Notes under the pieces: generated by a model
The model's database searches: none
Told to the model about the DNA's origin: nothing
What the model saw: only the letters and a program-made list of their open reading frames with translations
Part shown: piece by piece, positions 1 to 6,004 of the stretch
How the letters are laid out: the number at the start of each line of letters is the position of its first letter
How positions within the stretch are numbered: position 1 is the first letter of the stretch
Source of the DNA: Elusimicrobiota bacterium
GTDB lineage: Bacteria; CG03; SLGR01; PWQF01
Length of the DNA: 7,317 nucleotides
NCBI GenBank assembly: GCA_003558145.1
Contig: PWMP01000201.1
Span: 1 to 7,317 of the forward strand
Direction of reading: 5' to 3'
Translations under genes and position numbers: made by a program

Positions 1-153
1 CTTCATTCGCCGGCCGCGCCCGTAACCCAGCTGTCTTCTTTTCAATTGAAGGTTTATATCGTCTTCCGATACTTCAAGACCTGCCGGAAGGCCCTCAATT
101 ATTACGGTCAGGCACCTGCCGTGCGATTCTCCTGCTGTCATATATCTTATCAT
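1..153 (-). CDS. aroC: Chorismate synthase, N-terminal part (cut by window edge)
   Basis: Chorismate synthase converts 5-enolpyruvylshikimate-3-phosphate to chorismate, the last step of the shikimate pathway, using reduced FMN. Only the first 51 codons are inside the window; the reading frame is open to position 1. The visible protein has the family's N-terminal signature: a short strand, TAGESHG at residues 6-12 (with the His used in catalysis in characterised enzymes), IIEGLPAGL at 18-26 and RRQLGYGRGRRM at 39-50. The start is the ATG at 151-153, 4 nt after the aroE stop. A GAGG Shine-Dalgarno lies inside the end of aroE with a 7-nt spacer. A second in-frame ATG at codon 5 is too close to TAGESHG to be preferred. 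Following aroE directly makes a shikimate-pathway pair. The identification is very secure despite the truncation. Confidence 0.95.
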   Translation of the reverse strand, partial: MIRYMTAGESHGRCLTVIIEGLPAGLEVSEDDINLQLKRRQLGYGRGRRMK

Positions 154-157
154 TTCA

Positions 158-1033
158 CTACCTCGCTTCAGCGGCGGCGGCCGCATTTATTACATATTCT
201 GTCATCTCCTTTTTAACTGCCTCTGAAACTTTTGTTCCGGACCAGAGCTCGAAAGCGCGGGCGCCCTGGCGCGCAAGCATTCCTGCTCCGGAAGCGTATC
301 TTAAAGCTTTTTTATCCGCCTGTTGAAGAAGTTCTGTTTTCCGATTATATACCATATCGTAAACGCGCAGTGCCTCTTTGGTTTGAGTAATGCCCAGGTC
401 AACAGGCGGCGACGCAGGATTCATGCCGACCGGAGTTGAATTTATAAGTACATCCACAGCGGAAATCTTTTCTTTAAGGCCGGAGCCCTTTAAAACCTCT
501 ACAGAAGCATCTCTAAAATCATTTTTTAGACTATCCGCTTTATCATAATCAATATCGTAAATAAAAATCTGTTCCGGTACGGAAGTAAAGCCGTAGGTCA
601 GAGTATAAACGGCTGCGCGCGCGGCGCCGCCGGCGCCTAGTATCAAAGCGCTCTCCGGAGCAGACGAAATTCCCAGCGAAAGTTTCAGATCGTCCCGGAA
701 TCCTTCCCAGTCAGTATTAAATCCTTTAAGTTTATTTTTGTTTTTAACGACTGTATTTACAGCGCCGGTTTTGACAGCCGAAGGGTCTGTCCCGTCCAGA
801 TATTTCATTATAGAGCTTTTATACGGCAGTGTTACGTTAAATCCGGGACAACGTTCAGACTCCCTGACTGCCGAAGCGAAGTCTTTAATTTTTTCGGGGG
901 TTTCTATTTCCTTCAAAAGATACCGCCAGTCCAATCCCATACGGGAATATATAATTCCGTGTATAGCCGGTGACATGGAATGAGAAAGAGGCCGGCCGAT
1001 CAGGTAGCATATTTTACCGCGATCAGATATCAC
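158..1033 (-). CDS. aroE: Shikimate dehydrogenase
   Basis: AroE reduces 3-dehydroshikimate to shikimate with NADPH in the cytoplasm, the fourth step towards chorismate. The 291-residue protein is near the usual length (270-290). The substrate domain shows SHSMSPAIH (17-25), NVTLPYK (66-72, with the catalytic Lys72), AVNTV (91-95) and FNTDWEG (105-111, catalytic Asp108). The nucleotide domain has the glycine-rich loop GAGGAARA (133-140), then NSTPVGM (198-204), and near the C-terminus GAGMLARQGARAFELW (249-264) with the conserved Gln256. The start is GTG (1031-1033); the sequence GTGA overlaps the stop of the upstream small gene by 4 nt. No Shine-Dalgarno is seen, so translational coupling is likely. 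The C-terminus ends in an alanine-rich tail (NAAAAAEAR) coded by GC-rich DNA. The family's usual YNP is YNR here (229-231), which is probably harmless. Confidence 0.96.
   Translation of the reverse strand: MISDRGKICYLIGRPLSHSMSPAIHGIIYSRMGLDWRYLLKEIETPEKIKDFASAVRESERCPGFNVTLPYKSSIMKYLDGTDPSAVKTGAVNTVVKNKNKLKGFNTDWEGFRDDLKLSLGISSAPESALILGAGGAARAAVYTLTYGFTSVPEQIFIYDIDYDKADSLKNDFRDASVEVLKGSGLKEKISAVDVLINSTPVGMNPASPPVDLGITQTKEALRVYDMVYNRKTELLQQADKKALRYASGAGMLARQGARAFELWSGTKVSEAVKKEMTEYVINAAAAAEAR
161..164 (-). promoter_or_regulatory. Ribosome binding site of aroC
   Basis: The minus strand reads GAGG, with 7 nt before the aroC ATG. It lies within the last codons of aroE, so aroC can be initiated on its own as well as by coupling. 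It supports the ATG at 151-153 as the start. Confidence 0.6.
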
Positions 1034-1230
1034 AGACTGAAAAACAGAATAAGAGCCCCTGTTATAAGAAGAAACGTTCCTATTTTTCTTCTGTTAACAA
1101 GAACAAGCCTGTCGTTAAAAAGATATTCCCGCATAAGAAGATTAAATTTATAAACCAGAGCCGGCCTGTAGAGATATGCAAAACCCAGCAGAAAAAAAAT
1201 AAAACCCAGCAGAAAACTTATTAATTTCAT
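1030..1230 (-). CDS. Small two-helix membrane protein, function unknown
   Basis: I do not recognise a named family with a known function. The 66-residue protein has two hydrophobic segments (about residues 3-20 and 50-66). They flank a charged middle stretch, including YLFNDRLVLVNRRKIG at 36-51, which looks like a short hairpin with a positively charged loop. No signal peptidase site is evident. The layout predicts two transmembrane helices with the basic loop on the cytoplasmic side. It is likely a real gene: its ATG overlaps the upstream acetyltransferase stop as ATGA, its own TGA overlaps the aroE GTG, and it fills the space between two strong genes without a gap. The first helix contains a repeated FLLGF coded by a perfect 16-nt direct repeat. 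Its function cannot be inferred from the neighbours. Confidence 0.8.
   Translation of the reverse strand: MKLISFLLGFIFFLLGFAYLYRPALVYKFNLLMREYLFNDRLVLVNRRKIGTFLLITGALILFFSL
1180..1216. repeat. Short direct repeat, 16 nt at 21-nt period
   Basis: The same 16-nt string AAAACCCAGCAGAAAA occurs at 1180-1195 and 1201-1216. The 21-nt period equals seven codons, so the reading frame of the small membrane protein is kept. It codes for FLLGF twice (residues 6-10 and 13-17). It looks like a tandem duplication within the first transmembrane helix, though similar codon choice for a repeated hydrophobic motif is also possible. Confidence 0.75.
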
Positions 1231-1688
1231 AAATACCTCACCATAAGTTCTTCATCACAGTCAGGAAAAAGAGGACATTTAATACATTCAGACCATATTT
1301 TGTGGGGCATTTTTTCCTTGTCGCCTTTTTCAAACCCAAGCTTCTCAAAAAAACCGGGTGTGTATGTAAGGGCAAAAACCTCCGCCGCTTTTATCAGGAC
1401 GGCTTCCTCTATGCATTTCTCAATAAGCATCCTGGCAAGGCCTTCCTTCTGATGTTTTTCTGAAACGGCAAGGGACTTTATTTCTGCAAGATTTTCCCAC
1501 AACGGATGAAGAGCACAACATGCTATAATTTCATCTTCTTTTCTGACAACCCAGAAATCTCTTATATTTTCATATATTTCCGTTAGAGAGCGCGGCAGCA
1601 TAACGTTCTTTGACGCAAAATAATTAACAAGTTTTCTTATGCCGGCTGCATCCTCAAGAGTTGCTTTTATTATCTGTTCCTGTGTCAT
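1227..1688 (-). CDS. GNAT acetyltransferase, short N-acetylglutamate-synthase type
   Basis: A stand-alone GNAT domain of 153 residues. It resembles the short ArgA-type N-acetylglutamate synthases, which acetylate glutamate with acetyl-CoA at the start of arginine synthesis. Visible group features are MLPRSLTEIYENIRDFWV (30-47), CCALHPLWENLAEIKSLAV (57-75), the acetyl-CoA loop around QKEGLARML (80-88), VFALTYTPGFFEKLGF (104-119) and a C-terminal PHKIWSECIKCPLFPDCDE (128-146). The C-terminus carries three cysteines spaced C-x2-C-x5-C (135, 138, 144). The start ATG overlaps the recN stop (ATGA), and the C-terminal stop overlaps the next gene in the same way, so expression is coupled. No other arginine gene is visible here, so the substrate is inferred from family resemblance. 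Another amino-acid acetyltransferase role is possible. Confidence 0.88.
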   Translation of the reverse strand: MTQEQIIKATLEDAAGIRKLVNYFASKNVMLPRSLTEIYENIRDFWVVRKEDEIIACCALHPLWENLAEIKSLAVSEKHQKEGLARMLIEKCIEEAVLIKAAEVFALTYTPGFFEKLGFEKGDKEKMPHKIWSECIKCPLFPDCDEELMVRYL

Positions 1689-3331
1689 TTTAATATTTCC
1701 TTGGCCCTGAGGCTTGCGGATTTATCCGCCTTTCCGCCAAGCATTCGGGCTATCTCCCTGACTCTCTCGTCGCCTTTTACCTGTACTATCTTTGTAACTG
1801 TTCTTCCGTCTGCTGATTTTTTATGTACTTTTACATGATCATCGGCCTTGCAGGCAATCTGGGGAAGATGTGTTACCGTAATTATCTGATGAATATCAGA
1901 AAGTTCCTTTAACTTTTCACCGACTTTTTCTCCGAGAGTTGCTCCTATACCCGTATCAATTTCATCAAATATCAGAAGCGGCGTTTCATCTGCGTCAGCA
2001 AGGGAAGATTTAACAGCCAGCATTACTCTTGATATTTCCCCGCCTGAAGCAATCCTTGTAAATTCCATTTCCGGTTCCCCGGGATTGGGAGTCAGGTAAA
2101 ACTCCGCCCGCTCACTGCCGCCGGGTCCTATGTCTGAAAGTCCGTTCAGGCCAACTCTGAATTTAGCGGTTTCCATACCCAGTGCTGACAGATTTTCAGT
2201 AACTTCTCTGGTCAGATTTTCCGCGGCCGTTTTTCGCAACCTGCTTATAACAGCAGACGAGTTTTCAAGTTTTTCGGATACTTTTTTAATTTCCTCTGCC
2301 AGCTCTTTTATCTGTTTTTCGTAATTGTCGTAGCTTTTCAGCCTTTCTTCAAGCTGCTTCCTGTACTGAACAACATCCTCCAGCGACGGCCCGAATTTTC
2401 TTTTAAGGCCGGCAAGCCTGGATCTTTTTTCCATCACCTCTTCAAGCCGGGTTGTGTCAAATTCCGTACTCTCTATGTATGACCCCAGGTTCATGCTTGC
2501 TTCTTCTATAGCAACCAGCGCGCTGTTTAACTGGCCGCATACAGGTTTAAGCCTTTCGTCAACTTCCGATATTGAACGGGCATCTTGCAGGTAAGAGGCA
2601 ATGATTTCTGATATAGACTCTTCTTTATCATACATAACTTCGTATATCTCTTCCGCTACCGAATAAATATTTTCAATGTTTGAAAGTATTCTGTATTCCT
2701 TTTCGATTTCCTCATCAAGACCGGGCTCCGGATTAACCGAATCTATTTCATTCTTTTCATTTAACAGCCGGGTTATTTCTTCATCCGTACGGTACTGTTT
2801 TTCGGCCATAGAGGCCCGGCGGACCTCAAGGTCTCTCTTCTGAAACCACAGTTCCTTAAGTTTTTTAACTTCATCTTCCGCTGACGCGTACCTGTCAAGC
2901 AGTTCACCCTGGACTGCAGGCTTAAGCAGGGCCTGGTGCTGGTGCTGGGAATGTATGTCCACAAGCATATCTCCCAAATGGTTCAAAGTGCTCAGGGGAA
3001 CATTCCGGTCATTTATGTAACTGTTTGAACGGCCCCGGGAATAGAATTTTCTCCTTAGAATAAGATCTTCCTCACAAAGATCTTTTTCCTTGAGGAAGTC
3101 CGCGGCTGCCTTTGGAATACTTCCTGCGAAAACCGCTACAACTTCGCATGAATCCGAACCGGAACGGACAATTTTCCGGTCAACTCGTTCACCAAGCACC
3201 ATTGCAAGAGAATTTATCAATATGGACTTTCCGGCGCCTGTCTGGCCGGTTATCACATTAAGCCCTTTTGAAAATTTCAGAGAAGCTTTCTCAAGCAGAG
3301 CAAAATTTCTTATTTTTAATGACTCAAGCAT
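1685..3331 (-). CDS. recN: DNA repair protein RecN
   Basis: RecN is an SMC-like ATPase that acts with RecA in double-strand break repair and holds DNA ends together. At 548 residues it matches the usual length (about 550-560). The N-terminal head begins MLESLKIRNFALLEKA and has Walker A GQTGAGKS at 29-36, then DIHSQHQHQALL (125-136). A coiled-coil-rich middle spans roughly 150-375, charged and rich in Glu, Lys and Leu. The C-terminal head has the ABC signature ASGGEISR (428-435), Walker B PLLIFDEID (451-459; Asp456, Glu457) and the switch His in TVTHLPQIA (485-493). Walker A has Gln30 where RecN proteins usually have Glu; that position is not fixed in P-loops generally. The start lies 30 nt after the nadK stop with no close Shine-Dalgarno; an AAAGG occurs about 19 nt upstream. 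The ATG is supported by the typical N-terminal sequence. Confidence 0.97.
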   Translation of the reverse strand: MLESLKIRNFALLEKASLKFSKGLNVITGQTGAGKSILINSLAMVLGERVDRKIVRSGSDSCEVVAVFAGSIPKAAADFLKEKDLCEEDLILRRKFYSRGRSNSYINDRNVPLSTLNHLGDMLVDIHSQHQHQALLKPAVQGELLDRYASAEDEVKKLKELWFQKRDLEVRRASMAEKQYRTDEEITRLLNEKNEIDSVNPEPGLDEEIEKEYRILSNIENIYSVAEEIYEVMYDKEESISEIIASYLQDARSISEVDERLKPVCGQLNSALVAIEEASMNLGSYIESTEFDTTRLEEVMEKRSRLAGLKRKFGPSLEDVVQYRKQLEERLKSYDNYEKQIKELAEEIKKVSEKLENSSAVISRLRKTAAENLTREVTENLSALGMETAKFRVGLNGLSDIGPGGSERAEFYLTPNPGEPEMEFTRIASGGEISRVMLAVKSSLADADETPLLIFDEIDTGIGATLGEKVGEKLKELSDIHQIITVTHLPQIACKADDHVKVHKKSADGRTVTKIVQVKGDERVREIARMLGGKADKSASLRAKEILK

Positions 3332-3361
3332 ATTATTATTTAAAATACCGCCTTTATATAT

Positions 3362-4180
3362 TTAATTTCCGTTCTTAATTCCTTTTCCGCGGCGCCCCCC
3401 CCAATTCAATGCGGAAGAAAGATTCCCGAAAAAACTGTCTTCGCCTGAGATCAACTCAAGAACTTTTGAATGTTTTACTATCTCAACTTCGGCAGGAAGT
3501 TTAAGATTCCTGCTATCCTGCCCGTCTGCGGTCATTATAACCTCCCGGCCCGAACTGCCGGCAGTTCGCACGGTTAAAGAAGACCACGAAGGAACTACTA
3601 CCGACCTGCTGTTAAGAGAGTGCGGATTCAAGGGGGTTATGACAATAGTTTCAAGTTCCGGACAGAGAACGGGTCCGCCGGCGGCAAGAGAATAAGCTGT
3701 TGAGCCGGTAGGAGTTGAAACAATAACTCCGTCGCCTTTAAGATTTCCAAGAAGGATTCCGTCTACATATATTTCAAGTTCAATCACCCTTGCCGTAGCC
3801 CCGTTTTTTACCACTATGTCGTTAAGAGCGGTAAATACTTCCTTTTTTAACCGGGCTTCCAGCAACATTCTTGTTTCCGTAGAAAAGTTCCCCGCAACAA
3901 TTCGTGATGCAAAAGAACCGGTATCCCCGGGACGCGACCCAAGAAAACCGAATGTTCCGACATTTATGTATGCTACGGGTTTTTCCGATTCAACCGCTGA
4001 GCGCGCTGTCCTGAGTAGTGTGCCGTCGCCCCCAACCGCTACAACCACGTCGGTTTCGGGAGTTATTTTTTCCAACAGTATTTCTGCCCCGGACTTTTTT
4101 AATTCATTTTGAAACTCTTTAAGAGCCTCAACGGCTTGTTTCTTATCTCTGTTGTAAAAAACTGAGAAAACTTTATTCAT
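3362..4180 (-). CDS. nadK: NAD kinase
   Basis: NAD kinase phosphorylates NAD at the 2'-hydroxyl of its adenosine ribose with ATP or polyphosphate to make NADP in the cytoplasm. The 272-residue protein is of ordinary bacterial length. It contains GGDGT (50-54, catalytic Asp52), NVGTFGFL (73-80), LNDIVV (119-124), the nucleotide-binding GDGVIVSTPTGSTAYSLAAG (149-168), ITPLNPHSLNSR (181-192) and TADGQ (217-221). The C-terminal FFGNLSSALNWGGRRG (250-265) resembles the usual end of the family. The start has a GGAGG Shine-Dalgarno 8 nt upstream, the clearest of the internal genes, which suggests strong independent initiation. The gap to the beta-helix gene is 52 nt, with no terminator seen. A run of eight G (coding strand) falls in the WGGR codons near the end. 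nadK next to recN is a common bacterial pairing. Confidence 0.97.
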   Translation of the reverse strand: MNKVFSVFYNRDKKQAVEALKEFQNELKKSGAEILLEKITPETDVVVAVGGDGTLLRTARSAVESEKPVAYINVGTFGFLGSRPGDTGSFASRIVAGNFSTETRMLLEARLKKEVFTALNDIVVKNGATARVIELEIYVDGILLGNLKGDGVIVSTPTGSTAYSLAAGGPVLCPELETIVITPLNPHSLNSRSVVVPSWSSLTVRTAGSSGREVIMTADGQDSRNLKLPAEVEIVKHSKVLELISGEDSFFGNLSSALNWGGRRGKGIKNGN

Positions 4181-4188
4181 TATTATTC

Positions 4189-4193
4189 CCTCC
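4189..4193 (-). promoter_or_regulatory. Ribosome binding site of nadK
   Basis: The minus strand reads GGAGG with 8 nt to the nadK ATG. It fixes the start at 4178-4180 and contrasts with the neighbours rsmD, the beta-helix gene and recN, which lack a good site. Confidence 0.75.
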
Positions 4194-4232
4194 GGAATTC
4201 AAAAAATACGCTTTAGAAGTGCCGGACCGGGT

Positions 4233-5423
4233 CTATATCCTTCCATCTATTACATCGCTTGCGTTATCTTCAAAAATATTATCTCTGTATTCTGGCGCTG
4301 CAAATTCGGTTATCATCACCGCTACCGAATTTTCCTTAAAAGTATTACCGCGTATATCCGGCCGGGAACTCCCTTCGCTCCGCACGGCATACCGGTTAGC
4401 AAAAAAATTGTTACCCGTTACCCGGGGGCGGGTATTTCCGGATGCAATAACGCCCGGACCGTTGTTTGAGAAAGAGTTGTTTTCTATACGTCCGCCAGAC
4501 TGCCCGGTAAAAGTTATACCGCCGCCGTTGCTGGCATAAATATTGTTTTCAACGACGGCCGAACCGCTGTCGTGAATAATCATCCCGGCTATATTCTGCG
4601 TAAAAAAGTTTTTTTTAATTTCCGCGTAAGCCTGCTGCCATATTCCCACTCCGCTGCCGTTTGCTGTCACTGAACTTTTTTCTACGGTAGCTGAGGCCTC
4701 GTTTCCAAGCGCCACGCCTATGTCGTTGCCGGATATTTCTGATTCATAAATCAAACCGCTGCTGTAAGCTTCAAAGAAAACACCGGAAGCATTATTGTTT
4801 ATTACCCTGGAATTTATTATCTCAAGACGTGAAGCGTCGCCGGCTCCTATACCGTATTTATTCTCTTTTATAACTGAATCCTTTATGACGGCTGAAGCCA
4901 TATCCCAAAGTCCTATTCCCGCTACAATATTTTCAGAAATTTTTACGTTTTCAATCTTCGGAGAACGGCTGTCGTACAGCCTTATGCCCGTATGCCCGCC
5001 GCGTATTATAACATACTTTAAGGTTGAACTGGATTTTTGTCCTATGAAATTAAATCCGCCGGCACGCTCAGGCATCTGCTGCGGAGCGCTTATAATAATA
5101 GGTTTTTCTTCTGTTCCTTCTGCGATTATGTCTCCGTAGGCAATAATTTCTATTCTCTCGGGACTGAACAGGTCAAACGCTCTCCCCTCCACTCTTCTGA
5201 GCCTTTGTATGTCGGTTTTTATTTCGCCCGTAGTAAAAGACAGCTTCGTTCCGGGCAGGATCGTAAGAGTGGTTCCGGCTTCTATATAAACATCTCCCGT
5301 CAGCAGGATTTTTCCGCTCCATACGGTATCAGAATCTATTCTTCCGGAAAAGCTCTCTGTCCTCGCACAGCCGCTCTGCAATGCAGCAAAGGCTGCAAGT
5401 AAAAATACGGCAATTTTAATCAT
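4233..5423 (-). CDS. Exported right-handed parallel beta-helix protein, probable lipoprotein
   Basis: A 396-residue protein with an N-terminal signal sequence. A short charged start (MIK) is followed by a hydrophobic stretch to about residue 15, then LQSGC with Cys19, the only cysteine. The lipobox is imperfect (Gln at -3), so lipidation is likely but unproven. Residues 32-65 (SGKILLTGDVYIEAGTTLTI, then PGTKLSF) are the usual lead-in of such beta-helices. Residues 146-389 form eleven consecutive 22-23-residue rungs, each starting near a Gly or Ala followed by a hydrophobic residue and carrying an Asn three or four residues before its end. This matches NosD/pectate-lyase-like beta-helix repeats. 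I see no catalytic residue set, so a binding, structural or cell-surface role is as likely as carbohydrate cleavage. It follows rsmD by 31 nt. The ATG lacks a Shine-Dalgarno; a promoter-like sequence lies immediately upstream. Its link to the housekeeping neighbours is unclear. Confidence 0.88.
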   Translation of the reverse strand: MIKIAVFLLAAFAALQSGCARTESFSGRIDSDTVWSGKILLTGDVYIEAGTTLTILPGTKLSFTTGEIKTDIQRLRRVEGRAFDLFSPERIEIIAYGDIIAEGTEEKPIIISAPQQMPERAGGFNFIGQKSSSTLKYVIIRGGHTGIRLYDSRSPKIENVKISENIVAGIGLWDMASAVIKDSVIKENKYGIGAGDASRLEIINSRVINNNASGVFFEAYSSGLIYESEISGNDIGVALGNEASATVEKSSVTANGSGVGIWQQAYAEIKKNFFTQNIAGMIIHDSGSAVVENNIYASNGGGITFTGQSGGRIENNSFSNNGPGVIASGNTRPRVTGNNFFANRYAVRSEGSSRPDIRGNTFKENSVAVMITEFAAPEYRDNIFEDNASDVIDGRI

Positions 5424-5429
5424 AGATGT

Positions 5430-5458
5430 AATATATCATACTGCCCTGTTTAATTCAA
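5430..5458 (-). promoter_or_regulatory. Possible internal promoter before the beta-helix gene
   Basis: On the minus strand, TTGAAT (5453-5458, overlapping the rsmD stop) and TATATT (5430-5435) are separated by exactly 17 nt, a good fit to sigma-70 spacing. Transcription would start about 7 nt later, at roughly 5423, the first base of the ATG, giving a leaderless or nearly leaderless message. AT-rich DNA produces such matches by chance, so this is tentative. Confidence 0.4.
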
Positions 5459-5997
5459 GATTTCAGGAAGAAAAAATCAAGGATGCTTATTCCGTATTTT
5501 CTTGAATCCTTTAAAATTACCCCTTCGACATTTCCTATTTTTTCTTTTTTGTGGTGCTGAATCACAAGCATATTGTCTTTATGCATAATATTATTCTCAA
5601 TACAATGCCTTATGATCTTTTCTGAAAGGTTTTCTTTATACGGCGGACCGGCGAAAACAACATCCGCTTTTTCGGGCTTTCTGTAGTAAAAAACATCAGA
5701 CAGGACCACCTCGCTTCTGGATTCAACTCCCAGTGAGAAAATATTTTCTTTTATAAGTTTTACCTGGCTTGGTGATTTCTCAACAAAAACAGATTTTTCC
5801 GCACCTCTTGAAACAGCTTCAAGTCCGGCGCTTCCGGTACCGGCAAAAAGATCCAGAAAGTGACACCCTTTTATTCTTTCGGAAAGTATTGAAAAAAGGG
5901 CTTCTTTTATCATCCCCGAAAGAGGGCGTGCATCTTTTTCGGAAGGAGATTTAATTTTCCTACCCTTAAGATCTCCTGCTGAAATACGCAAACTCAT
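5455..5997 (-). CDS. rsmD: RsmD-family 16S rRNA (guanine966-N2)-methyltransferase
   Basis: RsmD methylates N2 of G966 in 16S rRNA using S-adenosylmethionine during 30S assembly. The chosen start ATG (5995-5997) gives 180 residues, the usual size, and the typical opening SLRISAGDLKGRKI. The frame stays open further upstream to an ATG at 6052-6054, but that would overlap yjbQ and add 19 residues unlike the family. Seen: RPLSGMIKEALFSIL (24-38, usually RPTxxxxREALFNIL), the SAM-binding motif FLDLFAGTGSAGLEAVSRGA (47-66), FVEKS (71-75) and AGPPY at 116-120. In the last motif the family has Asp or Asn before PPY; here it is Gly (codon GGT). This may reduce or change activity. The gene starts 7 nt after the yjbQ stop with no Shine-Dalgarno, suggesting reinitiation. 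Confidence 0.87.
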   Translation of the reverse strand: MSLRISAGDLKGRKIKSPSEKDARPLSGMIKEALFSILSERIKGCHFLDLFAGTGSAGLEAVSRGAEKSVFVEKSPSQVKLIKENIFSLGVESRSEVVLSDVFYYRKPEKADVVFAGPPYKENLSEKIIRHCIENNIMHKDNMLVIQHHKKEKIGNVEGVILKDSRKYGISILDFFFLKS

Positions 5998-6004
5998 TAA
6001 TATG

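Noticed and set aside
171..184. GCG-rich repeat at the end of aroE
   Set aside because: It codes for the alanine-rich C-terminal tail. It is too short to be a recognised repeat element.
2934..2951. GGTGCT repeat in recN
   Set aside because: It codes for the conserved HQHQA part of the RecN motif after the Walker A, so it reflects protein sequence and not a DNA repeat element.
3332..3361. Possible promoter between nadK and recN
   Set aside because: The gap is AT-rich with TATA-like strings, but no -35-like hexamer is correctly spaced.
4181..4232. Possible terminator between the beta-helix gene and nadK
   Set aside because: The 52-nt gap has a run of six T on the coding strand but no stable hairpin before it, so I do not call a terminator.
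4795..5402. Two plus-strand open frames (114 and 121 codons) opposite the beta-helix gene
   Set aside because: They are shadows of the repeat-coding strand. They overlap each other in different frames and show no domain.
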